A DNA stretch of 64,000 nucleotides from Takakia lepidozioides (GCA_030704615.1 CM060732.1:75621053-75685052); one strand, 5' to 3'. Counted from the stretch's first letter, positions 1 to 10,584 are shown. Numbers and translations are program-made. The notes: generated from the letters alone by a model not told the origin.

Positions 1-29
1 TAGCAGGTAACATTCGACCTAATGTTGTT

Positions 30-2059
30 ATGTTGGCTCTACATGATTTACTTCAAACCCCATTATATGTAGATTTAAATATAACAATTCATCCTCAATG
101 GGCAAGCCTTTTTGCTTTACATAATCAAAATCAGAGTGATGATCATGACATAGATAGAGATGTTAATGACACAAATGATACATTTGAAGAAGAACAAGAC
201 AATGTTGAAACATATACTATGATTCACAATTTTTTACATTTTGAAACAATCCATGATTATGAAAATGAAATTTTGTCCGTAGCACCGGCAGAAAAATCTC
301 ATCCCATAGGACTTTTCAAAGACAAATACAGTGAAGAATTGAATTTCCCAATTTTATTTTTTGGCTGTTCTCGAAAACCTGATATTTACAAAAACTTTTC
401 ATAACAACAAATAGCACAGTGGGAATTACTACACAAAAATCATAACTTTTGTACAAATATACCCAATTTGTCTCAAAGCTTCTAAAGTATGTATTTCTAA
501 AGTCATGTCATCAAGCTGGATTCGAATTCGGAAAGGTACATTGAATGGAGGACTACTAACAGCCGCTGAGGTTCGTGGTAATCCATATATAGATCGAATT
601 CTAAATTCATATATTGGTTTTCGAGATTTAAAAAGCTTGAGAACATCTCCAGATTATTTAGAAGACCTACGAAAAAACTTATTTGCAATGATTCGACAAT
701 TAGGTCCACCAACTTTTTTCATAACTCTTACTAGTGCTGAACGATTGTGGGAACCTTTAATTCAAGCACTTCACAAACTAAACTATGAAAAATTAAATAT
801 ACCTAACAAAATTGAGGATTTAGAACCGACACATATTCCAAACTGATCCTATAACATGTGCTAGATACTACGACCATCGTACAACAGCTTTTCGAAAAAG
901 GATAAAAAAAGAACCCAACCTTCTTGGTAAAGTAGAAGATTTCTTTTTCGTTACTGAGTTCTAAAGCAAAGGAAGTGAACATGACCATGGTCTCATTTGG
1001 ATCAAAGATGCTCCATTATTTACAATTGATAATAATGATAAAATTCAATCTTTTGTGCAAAAATTTATTTCATGTGAAGCATCACTTTTACCACTTCATT
1101 TACAAGATGTGCAATCCCATAAACACACACGTACATGTAGTAAAAAAACCCAACCTATATGTAGATTCCATTACCCTTTACCACCTATGCCTTCCACTCA
1201 AATTCTTGCCCCGCTTGAAGAAAATGAAATAGTTTCAACATCACGTGCTCATTTACAAGCTCAAGCCAGTAATTTTTTCTTAAAACTACATGAAATGAAT
1301 ATGGGTGAAGATATTACTTTCACTGAATTTCTACAATCTTTAACATTATACAAAAACACGTATATCTTAGCTTTACGAAGTCGATTAACTAAGCCACAAA
1401 TATTTCTTGAACGTACTCCCAAAAATATACGAACGAACGCATTTCTTAAACATGTAGCATACCTATGGTGTGCAAACACAGACATACAATATATTTTAGA
1501 TCCATATGCTGCTGCCACTTATTGTACATCTTACATGACAAAACTAGACAAAACAATAACATCTGAATTACGCACAATCATCCAAAAATGTGTTGCTCAC
1601 AAAGTAGATTTTGATACACGAATAATAAAGTTGGGTAATGCTTTCTTAAATTCTCAACAAATGTCTGCCCAACTTGCAGCCTACTTAGTTTTATCACTTC
1701 CTTTGCATCATAGCTCTTGCTCATTTAAGTTTATTAATACCTCACCATGTCAAAATAGGGCATTTGTGCTAAAACCTCAAAGTGCATTAGAAAAATTAGA
1801 TCCACATTCCACTGACGCTATGTGTCCCTCTATTATAGATAGGTACGTACGCAGGCCTATGGAATTGGATTCTTTATCTTTAGCTGAAATTTCTTCATCA
1901 TATAATATTATAAATAATAAATTTATCAAATGTAAAAAAATGAAAGTAATAAGATTTGTTCACTACAATAAACATAAAGATATAGGAAACTGGGCAAGAG
2001 AACACCTTCTTTTATACTATCATTCGAGGACGAGAAGAACAACAAATAGGTATTCATAA
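30..2059 (+). pseudogene. Helentron Rep region (N-terminal Helitron-like domain plus HUH endonuclease), broken
   Basis: Three open segments (30-404, 505-846, 1055-2059) and the gaps between them read as one Rep protein. The first carries the Helitron motif EELNFPILFFG. The second ends with GPPTFFITLTSAERLW, typical of the Helitron N-terminal domain. At about 972-1010, in the frame of the downstream part, lies GSEHDHGLIWI, the HUH metal-binding motif (two His around Asp). One TAA sits just upstream, where a glutamine codon is likely. At about 1498-1545 the tyrosine-rich motif DPYAAATYCTSYMTK is intact. In the family this protein nicks and joins single-stranded DNA during rolling-circle transposition. 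The frame breaks make a functional product impossible. Confidence 0.85.
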
Positions 2060-2340
2060 CACATGGCATGAAGCATATTCTGAACATGCCCAATCTATAT
2101 CACAAATAAAATCTCTTTTAACATATAAACTTCGACTCCAATGTTTGTTGGGATGACTTACAAACTTGTTCATTTGAATTGTCAAACCACCATAACCAAA
2201 ATATGTGGACAAACATTGATCATCAAAGCAATGACGACGACAACATGCACTTTGCTATTCCAATAACAGATAATAGTAATACAGAGACATATAACATTCA
2301 CGATGATTTTTACATTAGACCCCGTAATACACGCATAACA

Positions 2341-3774
2341 TCCGTTCACAATGAAGATAATTCTTCTTTATCAAGATGCCCAACCCTAATGGATGAACAA
2401 CAATTTCGTTGTCTTCTAAGACAGCTTAATCCAGAACAAAGATGCATTTTTGACGATTGTATGTTCCGCAAAAGAGTACACCCCACTAAACCAATACATT
2501 TATTTCTAACAGGAGGTGCCGGTACAGGTAAAATATTTACATTAAAACTAATTATTCAAGGTTTATTACGATTATACAACCAATAGCTTGGGTCTGATCC
2601 CACTAAAATCAAAGCTATATTTATAGCTTATACAAAGAAGGCTGCATTTAACATTGATGGTTCCACTATACACTCCACATTATGTATACCGGTAAATCAA
2701 AATTTAACACACATATCAAAACTATCATCAGATACACTAAACAAATTGACAGCTCAATATGAACAACTACAACTTGCAGTTATTGGCGAAATATCCTAGT
2801 CGGTAGCAGAATGTTTGAAGCCATTGACCAAAGATTACGATCTATTAAGCATATACATAACCATTTTTTTGGAAACTTAGATGTCATAATGACTGGAGAT
2901 TTCTACCAAGCTCCACCGGTAAGAGATAGATGGATATTTAAAAAACTGCAATCTGGTTTCTATAACCTCAGGCCAAATTTATAATTTCGAAGCTATTGAT
3001 GTACGACATCATTCATGCCCTCCATTTCTAAATTTAAGGAAAGACCCATCCAAAACAGCATGTCTCCACCATATCATCCAGTTAAAAAAAGATATGTTGG
3101 TGGAGCTATGTGCTGGCAACTATCAAACATCTGATGGTCTAGTTAATGGTGCAGATGGTAAATTTCAAGCAACAACATCTACTAATAATAAAGACATCAT
3201 TTGGATTGATTTTCAAAATCCAAAAACAGGATTACTCACTAGACATAAAAACCAACACTTTTATACTGACAATATAATCCCAACTTGGACTCCAATTGAA
3301 CCTATCACAAAAAAATTTAGAATAGGGAACGTTGACTATCATGTAATCACACGAATCCAATTTCCACTACAACCTGCTGCTGCAAGAACAATTCATCGAT
3401 CTCAAGATTTATCATTGGATGAAATGGCTTTTGATCCTACTAACGTTCGTAAACATGGCCTAACTTATACAACACTTTCTCGTGTTCGCACCAAAGAAAA
3501 GTTATATCTTTTATCTCCATTGCACCAAACCAACTTTCGAGTTGATGACTCTGTAAATCACGAGATGCTCAGACTCAAATCAAATGCAAAATGGGAACTA
3601 CTAGTTCCCAACTTAAGTATATACCAATATTCCCATATCATAGTTCAAGCTCTAAACGCAACGTCTCTTCGTCAACATCACAAAGACCCGACCACAATTT
3701 ACAATTATCTAACATCCTTTGACTTACTGAAACAAGAGTTTATCACTCAACATCTGAGTTACAACAATACATAG
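2341..3774 (+). pseudogene. Helentron PIF1-like superfamily 1 helicase, broken
   Basis: Helicase motifs appear in the right order but in different frames. Walker A reads GGAGTGKIFT near 2512-2541; the usual serine after GK is isoleucine, which would weaken ATP binding. A stop follows at 2584. The Walker B-like part (VIGEIS) near 2785 is followed by a stop and a frame change, after which GDFYQAPPVRD (motif III) is legible near 2900-2930. Motifs V/VI lie at about 3360-3520 with FPLQPAAARTIHRSQ and LTYTTLSRVRTKEKLYLL. Between them is the Helitron-typical DGLVNGADGKF stretch. In living elements this helicase unwinds DNA for rolling-circle replication. Confidence 0.88.
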
Positions 3775-3794
3775 ATACCACAAAATTTAATTAT

Positions 3795-3933
3795 ATGGGA
3801 GCTTATGATAGTCATGGCGCTCTTATGTTATACACAAAAAACATGACGCTTAATTATTCAGAAACATTAACATGTACTGGTTCAGAATACATAGCTGCCA
3901 CTTTCAACATAAATACACGTAAAGCAATATATG

Positions 3934-4010
<77 letters not shown>

Positions 4011-4345
4011 ATTCTACAGACACCAAACTATTTCTAAAATATCTTGAAATTTTCATTTTAAAGGCCCTTCCTCAATGCCCAACAATAATATTGGGAGACT
4101 TCAATATTGATTTGTTACATATCAATGACAATGACTTTGTAAATTCACACTTACACAACTTTATGAATACGTATAAACTTCAGTCACAATTTCAAATGAG
4201 CACAACAAAGAGCGGCTCACAATTAGACCACATATAGGCAAATGTCTTAGGGAAAGACTGTAAATCCGGTACCGCAGAAGCATATTGGACTGATTATCAC
4301 AAACCAATATACATCGCTTACAAACTTCCAAACAATATTCCTATT
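3795..4345 (+). pseudogene. EEP (AP-endonuclease-like) domain of the Helentron, split by a microsatellite
   Basis: The N-terminal half (3795-3935) ends in GSEYIAATFNINTRKAIYVI, the strand leading into the IYRP region of EEP nucleases. After the AT microsatellite the frame changes, and from 4082 one reads ILGDFNIDLL (the catalytic GDFN motif). This is followed by SGSQLDHI, a TAG where tryptophan is usual, ANV, and TDYHKPIYI (the conserved C-terminal His motif region). This domain sets Helentrons apart from canonical plant Helitrons. It is non-functional here because of the frame change and the stop. Confidence 0.78.
3936..4007. repeat. (AT)36 microsatellite
   Basis: Seventy-two bases of perfect alternating AT lie inside the EEP domain of the Helentron. 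The flanking coding halves are in different frames. Confidence 0.97.
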
Positions 4346-4399
4346 TTTGTATCGACAGAAATATCATCTCCTTTCATTTAAGCTCCTCTCTCTTTTGCT

Positions 4400-4780
4400 G
4401 CAATGGACAGAGCCTCTTGCGGTTTACAGCTTGTTTCAAATGCCGAACCTGAATGGGCTGTCCGGAACGGAGATTGGTGATGCTTCTGGATGAAGTACAA
4501 ATGTAGAGTTGGATGAAATTGATGCATCAGTTCGCTGAGCTTTCTGTCCTTCATGGTGTTGAGGCTCCAACCATGGATGCCTTGGAGTTTCTTTATTTTG
4601 AGGCTCAGTTTGATTTAAACGAGCCATTTCAACCAAACAATGATGAGATTTGGGACATGGTTGGTCCAGGGGAAAAGTCGAGGAGCACGACTAAGAGGAA
4701 ATTTTAATTCCACAAGAGTCCGCAATATTATTTTCAGAAGTTAAATGCCACACTACATACTACTCAGCCTTATATTGAAC
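4400..4780 (+). other. Unassigned coding-like stretch, possible gene fragment
   Basis: An ATG at 4513 opens 64 codons to 4707 with an acidic, protein-like composition (for example EAQFDLNEPFQPNND). An upstream segment in a related frame (LSGTEIGDASG, then ELDEIDASV) is broken by TGA codons. I do not recognise a family. It may be the debris of a captured or retrotransposed gene beside the Helentron, or chance coding. Confidence 0.3.
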
Positions 4781-4797
4781 AACAACCTCAAGACACT

Positions 4798-5040
4798 ACT
4801 ACTCTTCTGCTTTTTCTTTTTTTCTTTTTTTATAAAGTTTTTTTTTTCTTTCTTTTTCTTAAAGGAAACCTGGGAGCGAGGGGGAAAAATTAACCCCTTT
4901 TCATTTATGGGCCATGAGGCCTAAAGGACGATCAACGCCCAGACTCACGAACAATCCCAAACACGGGGGCAAGGCAGCGGGTTTGAACCCTGAACCATCG
5001 GGGCGACACACTGTGCACTTACCGGCTGAGCTACCAGCCA
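4798..5040 (-). mobile_element. tRNA-derived SINE with A-rich tail
   Basis: Read on the minus strand, the element starts with GGCTGGTAGCTCAGCCGG, holding a polymerase III A box (about 5022-5035). It continues to GGTTCAAACCC, a B box (about 4980-4990). It then has an unrelated body (GGGGTTAATTTTTCCCCC) and ends in a long A-rich tail, seen as T-rich sequence at 4798-4862 on the plus strand. It is not a functional tRNA gene because no acceptor or anticodon arms fold around the boxes. Confidence 0.8.
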
Positions 5041-5389
5041 ATGTGCTCTGCATTCAAAATGTTTATCAATCAATTCAAAAAGAACTAGGGCTTTGCGTTG
5101 CTCCGCACTACTAGAAACGAATTCTGAGAACTACCCTTCAATTTTCACAAAAAGGAGTGGGTCATCCCATGGTGTTACATACATAGATCCCATGTTTCGT
5201 TGTTTTTCGAAAGAAGAACGGTGGAGTGTTGCCGAAGCTATTATATTATTTTTATTTTTCAAAGAAAAGAGGGCCGAAATCCTCTTGGCCCCTCCTCTTC
5301 GGCATCCCCAAAGTTTGACAAATCTGATATCAATTGAAAGCACATAAAGTTTGCCACTAAGATTAAGCTAGGTAGACACCTAAGAATTC
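5041..5389. other. No gene recognised
   Basis: There are only short open frames on both strands that overlap each other, with no recognisable motif. Confidence 0.5.
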
Positions 5390-5627
5390 AAAAAAAAAAA
5401 ACAAGGAAAAACATGAAGCTATTTCTCACAAATCAGGCCCCTTCATTATAGTGAGGAGAAAATAATCTCTTTAATAAAGTTTAAAGGTAAATTTTCCTTG
5501 ATGTCCAATGAATTACAGCGCCTATTGCTCAACACAGCCTATCGAGGGGCCAATGGATGGTTTGAAGGCACATGTTGAAGGATTGAACCCATGATCACTA
5601 CCCGAGCACAAGGCTCATTGGCCAGGA
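5390..5627 (-). mobile_element. tRNA-like SINE sharing its 3' domain with the element at 14.6 kb
   Basis: On the minus strand a B-box-like GGGTTCAATCC (about 5580-5590) follows a weak A-box region. The 3' part reads TTATTTTCTCCTCACTATAA, then a stretch very close to AGGGCCCTGATTTGTGAG. This matches the 3' part of the plus-strand SINE at 14759-14800 almost base for base. It ends at an A-run seen as A's at 5391-5401 on the plus strand in a mixed context, so the exact end is uncertain. Confidence 0.65.
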
Positions 5628-6844
5628 AAAAACACTTGTAGGTATGCTACCTGCCAGAAGGCCATTCTTGAGAATTGGAATTTATTAAGCAGTTCCTAGC
5701 CAGAGCCATTTTATATTGCACCACTGGTTGAGGGGATCCCTTCTCAAGCTCATACCACGATGCAAGTTGCTGGACATTATCTTCCTTGTGAAGGCAGTGG
5801 AAGGAGATGCACCCATTAGTCAAATGTAGTTTGATCACCTATAGCAGATGGTGTTATGTGTTTGTATTTAGTTTCAAAAACCTGGTGCCTTGTAACCTAG
5901 CTCCATCTGTTGCTATGGCATTGCCCTTGCAGCATCTGTGCAAGTCAATACAGAAGTAAACAACACAACTGCTTGCATCACACCACCGGGCATAAAGAGG
6001 TCAACAACAGATTCTGAAAGTAAAAAGCAAACCACTTAATCACATACCACAGGCACTGACATCATCTATATGTAAGTACAGAGTACCAACTCCAAGCCCT
6101 GCACTCAACATGTCTGACATCTACCGTGTTGTTCCAAGGGCTTTCCTTTCGACAGATTGGTGACCTATCCTAACAGGATGGTTAATCAGTCAAAGTCTTT
6201 AAAAGTCAGTATTAGGCCGTGTCCTTGTACCAGGAACATTCCAGTCTTGCAAGGATTTCAAGAAAACACCATGGACTTGCTCAAAACAATGGTGCCTGCA
6301 TATTGTACTGGATTTCCATGGTGTCTGCAAGACCAGTCAACAACCCATTCCACCTATCTGATGAAGCATGGCATCAATTTCATCAGTGTCCTCCATGTCA
6401 AGCTGCCACGCCCAATTAACACGTCACAAGCACATCAAGGGCGTCACATACCCATCGCAAGTCCAATCCAAACAGCAGCCCTAACAGGTAACTTTTGGCA
6501 AGACCAGAGATTTCAAAGACTGCCCTACATAATACCACTTTTAGCAGCTCAATGAGAATCCTGTCAGCTTTGGAAGAATACAGAAAAAAAGGTAGCAAGA
6601 ATGACCTCGGCAGGGGTCTGCTCAGCGCGAAGGCCCTCCCTTAGCGGGTTGTATCCAGTGTCAACTTCTCTGTCTGAATTCATCCGTGCAAACAACGCTT
6701 CCGCCCCCTGTCACAATAGCAGGCAGTTGAAATAACTCATTGACGAACCTTCCAGTGTGAGATCACATGCAAATCTAGCCAAATATGTGAATGTACATCA
6801 AAATTGCGTCGTTAACTCCTGTGTAAGCCGAGCCCACACATGTA
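5628..6844. other. Mostly featureless; one exon-like stretch on the minus strand
   Basis: At 5651-5784 on the minus strand a 134-bp stretch is bounded by a good acceptor (TTCACAAG, then GAAGATAATG) and a donor (GGCAG, then GTAGCA). It reads VQQLASWYELEKGSPQPVV and on without a stop. I do not recognise it. The rest has only short overlapping open frames. Confidence 0.35.
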
Positions 6845-7111
6845 CTACCAATGTGTCAATACTGATGCTTCAAGCCCCGTTGTTTTGCATTCCTTCACAT
6901 GCCCAGAAGTGCCAGAAGAGGCATTGTGGACTCCCTCTCTTGATCCACTTCCAGAGGCTGTGGTCATGGTTGAGGTGCCTGATTTTATCAACTGTGCCGC
7001 TGCAGCTGCTGCCTTTAGTTGACCATCTACCCATGCAGGTTTCTTGTAGCTATTGATCCACATGGAATCATAGGTAATCTTGTGCTTGAAATCTGGCCCT
7101 CTTGGATGATT
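6845..7111 (-). pseudogene. Terminal exon of an OSB-type organellar ssDNA-binding protein (second half of PDF motif)
   Basis: After an acceptor (TGTGTACAG) at 7112 the frame reads NHPRGPDFKHKITYDSMW, then KKPAWVDGQLKA, then an alanine-rich and serine-rich tail to a stop at 6845. Pro-Asp-Phe followed by Lys-His-Lys is the core of the PDF motif of plant OSB proteins, which bind single-stranded DNA in mitochondria and plastids. Phase 0 at the acceptor fits the donor of the upstream half-motif exon at 7875-7995, so the two would splice into one complete PDF motif. No OB-fold exon is visible upstream, so I treat it as part of a truncated gene. A real, rearranged OSB gene remains possible. Confidence 0.65.
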
Positions 7112-7117
7112 CTGTAC

Positions 7118-7540
7118 ACACACTCTACCCCTGCTTTGGAATACATGTCCACCAGGGTATTGTTCAGGATCACATCTGGTACGATTTCAGCTTTGACGAT
7201 GTCCCCATGGGCCTCTTGCCCTTTTCCAGGGCTGCCAGGCTTGCACATGCATTGCAAACCCACACACACGTGACGCGGTTGGGCTTCACCCCTTCGCACA
7301 TCATTTGCTCATACGTCTCCAAATCCTCCATCCGCGCGCCCCTGCTGTGCATATCCTGCGAGCATCGCACTCCACACCACATCTCGTTTCGCCATATTGT
7401 CGAACACTCCCTTTGCATGCTCGACGCTCCCACATCTGGCATACATGTCCACCAGGTATTGTTCAGGATCACATCTGGTACGATTCCAACTCTGACGATG
7501 TCGCCATGCACCTCTTTGCCCAGAAATGCCAGAAGAGGCA
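7118..7540 (-). pseudogene. PPR-repeat gene fragment, frameshifted
   Basis: Pieces of PPR repeats are legible in alternating minus frames: GKEVHGDIVRVGIVPDVILN, NTLVDMYARCGSVEHAKGVF, DNMAKRDVVWSAMLAGYAQ, EGVKPNRVTCV, ASLAALEKGK, then a second GDIVKAEIVPDVILNNTLVD. The repeats are of the PLS type found in plant organelle RNA editing factors such as the gene at the right edge of this window. Several frame changes and the lack of start and end domains show it is a relic. It lies between two copies of the OSB terminal exon. Confidence 0.8.
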
Positions 7541-7692
7541 TTGTGGACTCCCTCTCTTGATCCTCTTCTAGAGGCTGTGGTCATGGTTGAGGTGCCTGAT
7601 TTTATCAATTGTGCCGCTGCAGCTGTTGCCTTTAATTGACCATCTACCCATGCACGTTTCTTGTGCTTGAAATCTAGCCCTCTTGGATGCAC
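7500..7692 (-). pseudogene. Second, damaged copy of the OSB terminal exon fused to PPR sequence
   Basis: The frame reads HPRGLDFKHKKRAWVDGQLK, then the same alanine/serine tail as the copy at 6845-7111, and then runs directly into PPR sequence. Compared with the other copy, the splice acceptor has been lost and about 14 residues after FKHK are missing. The Pro of the PDF core is Leu. It is therefore a broken duplicate. Confidence 0.75.
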
Positions 7693-7874
7693 ACTCTACC
7701 CCTGCTCCTTCAGCTATCCATGCCTCTGCACAAATCATGCATTCATCCTTGCCTTGCTGCTAACAGCTGACAATAACAGTCTAGATTTGTTCTAGGAAAC
7801 ACCCAACCCAGCTTATCACACTAGTTCCTATGCTCATTGCGTCTGCTACTCACTGTAATCCAACAGGCATCCAC

Positions 7875-7995
7875 CTTTTTGCCTCGATTGTCCCACCATT
7901 GACTGGGGTCAGAAAAGTATTCTTTCCACAGCTTCTCCTCGTCTCTCTTACCTGTTTCTGGATACTTTGGCAGTATCATGTCAAAGTCACTCCAA
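7875..7995 (-). pseudogene. OSB PDF-motif first-half exon, copy 1
   Basis: A 121-bp exon-like unit lies between an acceptor (TTTGATAG at 7996) and a donor (AAAAAG, then GTGGAT). It encodes WSDFDMILPKYPETGKR, then LWKEYFSDPSQWWDNRGKK. The FxDPSQWWDNR core is the first half of the OSB PDF motif. This copy keeps the Pro (DPSQ) of the family, whereas copies 2 and 3 read DHSQ. Its donor is phase 0 and fits the acceptor of the terminal exon at 6845-7111. Confidence 0.68.
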
Positions 7996-8278
7996 CTATC
8001 AAAGGTTCACTCAACCAGCTAATTTGCAGAATTCAACATGAAAATTTAGGGCCAGTTCTGATAAGAGGGAACCCACACTCCATCCCTGCTCCTTCAGCTA
8101 TCCATGCCTCTGCACAAATCATGCATACACCCTTGCCTTGCTGCTAGCAACATACAATGATAGCCTAGAATTCTTCCAGCAAACACCCCCGCACTTAGCA
8201 TACATGTTGACAAACACCCAACTCAGCGTTCCTATGCTCATTGCGTCTGATACTCTCTGTAATCCAACAGGCATCCAC

Positions 8279-8399
8279 CTTTTTGCCTCGATTGTCCCAC
8301 CATTGACTGTGGTCAGAAAAGTATTCTTTCCACAGCTTCTCCTTGTCTCTCTTACCTGTTTCTGGATACTTTGGCAGTATCATGTCAAAGTCACTCCAA
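8279..8399 (-). pseudogene. OSB PDF-motif first-half exon, copy 2
   Basis: Same exon as at 7875-7995, in the second 404-bp unit, with splice borders and reading frame intact. SQWWDNRGKK is preserved, but DP has become DH. Confidence 0.65.
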
Positions 8400-8682
8400 C
8401 TATCAAAGGTTCACCCAACCAGCTAACTTGCAGAATTCAACATGAAAATTTAGGGCCAGTTCTGATAAGAGGGAACCCACACTCCATCCCTGCTCCTTCA
8501 GCTATCCATGCCTCTGCACAAATCATGCATACACCCTTGCCTTGCTGCAAACAACATACAATGACAGCCTAGAATTCTTCCAGCAAACACCCCCGCACTT
8601 AACATACATGTTGACAAACACCCAACTCAACGTTCATATGCTCATTGCGTCTGCTACTCTCTGTAATCCAACATGCATCCAC

Positions 8683-8803
8683 CTTTTTGCCTCGATTGTC
8701 CCACCATTGACTGTGGTCAGAAAAGTATTCTTTCCACAACTTCTCCTTGTCTCTCTTACCTGTTTCTGGATACTTTGGCAGTATCATGTCAAAGTCACTC
8801 CAA
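8683..8803 (-). pseudogene. OSB PDF-motif first-half exon, copy 3
   Basis: Third copy, in the truncated last 404-bp unit. The frame is open, with the same DHSQWWDNRGKK variant as copy 2. Copies 2 and 3 are therefore closer to each other than to copy 1. Confidence 0.65.
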
Positions 8804-8860
8804 CTATCAAAGGTTCACCCAACCAACTAACTTGCAGAATTCAACATGAAAATTTAGGGC

Positions 8861-10584
8861 TCTCCAACTCGCTGGACCCACACCATGCCCAGCCCGATGC
8901 CCCTTGCTTACTTTCTGAAGACATCGTGTGCTCACCTGCAAGCCCGGCCGTCCAGTATGCAGCCCTCTTTAACTGTTTACCACTTCTGAAGGTTGGTGCT
9001 CTTATTAAACATTGAAACAGACTTTCCTGTTGTAGCAACCAAATTCAGATGTAATGAAAAAGCATACCAGAGGGTCATGTCGGGCTAGGGATTGAAGAAT
9101 CCCCTCCTGTCTCTCAAGGGATTTTACAGCTGATACTTCACCCCCTCTGGGCAGGCCGCGTCTAAATTTCGTTAGACTTCTAAACTGGCATGCCTTCTTC
9201 AACTCATCTGCAAAATTTGTACAACACAAAGAAAATCTATTGAGAGGCAGAGCCAGATTTCAAAGAAAGATTCACAAATCGAGTACATACTTGTACTAAA
9301 CCGGTTATTGGGCTAATTTCTAACCTTTGACCGCCGTGGCTGCAAACTACAGGATTGGGCTCTCAATCTGGGGTCTTCAAGCACTCATTGAAAGAAGACA
9401 TAATTTTTTTGCTTGTTTGGTCACTGTTACTCTTCCCACGAAAGACAGAAACCATCGGCCAGTTTCCACATCCCCCCCCTCTATTATACTGGTGTCCTAT
9501 ATTGCGAATCATCATAATGCAGGCCCAGTCTAGGCTTTAGGGTATTGTCTCTTCAGTCTCCAATTTACACTCACACTGCTCTGAGTAGATAATTGTGATC
9601 GCGCCTTGGATGAACACAACTTTGGCTTGTACCTGCCTCCGGATGTGATCTAACTGCACCCCTCCCTCACTCCAGCAGGCTTTGCCTCCTCCAACAGAAG
9701 TGCTCAAGGAGTCCATTGAAGTTGCCTTGTCTTTGTTGCACAGCTCCCTGTCAGTTGCCTTTGATTCTTGTACAACTTATTTACCAGCTGACCGCTCATC
9801 TGCTTTACTTACCAATTGCACTAGCATCTCCATTATGGTCTTCTGATCCACAGAGACTCGCCTCTACAAATAGTGAAGAAGTGGAAGGACTCAGGGTAAT
9901 GTCTAGAAGTCATGCTGTTGTGAGTCAGTAGCGTTATAGCTGTGCAAACATTTGAAACACATACATTCCTGCACTGTGCACATTTCAGACAAGTGAGTAA
10001 AAGACCCTGAGTCTCCCCTTTGCAGGAGTTCCAAATCTTTATCGTCAGTACTCATTATGGTAATGAATCAGGACTTGTGGGACAGATGGAAGGAACAATA
10101 TGGCTTTGAGCAGCAAACTAGAATTTTGAGGCAGAGGACATGTTTGAAAAACATCCAACAATATTTGACAGCCACAAAAGCTAATCCATCAATTGTATTC
10201 AACTTGAAAAGACACTAAACAACCTTACAACTTAGCACAGTCAAGCAAGAACTGTATAGTGGGAAAATAGAATCGTGATCTTGCAAGACCTTCTCCATGT
10301 ACAAATATCATAGAGTGTTTACTGCAGCCCCCTGTTCTGAGAGACATTATCTGTTGCGTGAAATCAGGGACTATCACACAGCGGGATGGATCAACAAATA
10401 GGACAATTGCTTGTGCCTCACAAACAACATGCATTGAAATTCCAGTGTCAACTTGATATAGATGGACCTACAGAGACAATTTGCTGCTCGCTTCATTTGT
10501 TGCTGCAAAAAGCAGTCAAGATGTCAAGAGATTTTGGTACAACCAGAAAACAATCTCAACAAGTCAATTGTGGTCATAAGATAC
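8861..10584. other. Unassigned; exon-like segments on the minus strand
   Basis: One stretch at 9068-9207 (minus) has an acceptor (TTTTGCAG), 46 open codons (starting DELKKACQFRSLTKFRRGL) and a donor (CTG, then GTATGC). I cannot name its family. Around 9630-9850 (minus) other open stretches end at plausible donors. No full gene can be joined. The setting suggests more captured or decayed exons. Confidence 0.3.

Larger units (their letters stand above)
1..4390 (+). mobile_element. Degenerate Helentron-type Helitron (Rep, helicase and endonuclease relics), 5' end outside window
   Basis: Conceptual translation across several broken frames gives, in order, a Helitron-like N-terminal region, a HUH-type Rep domain, a PIF1-like helicase and a C-terminal endonuclease/exonuclease/phosphatase (EEP) domain. 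This order defines the Helentron subgroup of rolling-circle transposons. The element is dead: at least three frame changes and several internal stops interrupt it. The left end lies outside the window. The right end is placed only roughly, where EEP similarity stops near 4345 and sequence character changes near 4390. I did not find a convincing 3' hairpin or terminal CTRR. Confidence 0.85.
7698..8860. repeat. Three tandem copies of a 404-bp unit
   Basis: Units at about 7698-8085, 8086-8489 and 8490-8860 are nearly identical. Matching landmarks recur exactly 404 bp apart (for example 7827 and 8231 for CCTATGCTCATTGCG; 8087 and 8491 for CTGCTCCTTCAGC). The first unit is 16 bp shorter and the third is truncated. 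Each carries one copy of an OSB half-motif exon on the minus strand. Confidence 0.93.

Noticed and set aside
3795-4037. Short protein with a long YIYIYI tail
   Set aside because: The tail is a translated AT microsatellite inside a transposon relic.
4980-5040. Possible tRNA gene (A and B boxes)
   Set aside because: No acceptor stem or anticodon arm; an A-rich tail follows, so it is a SINE head.
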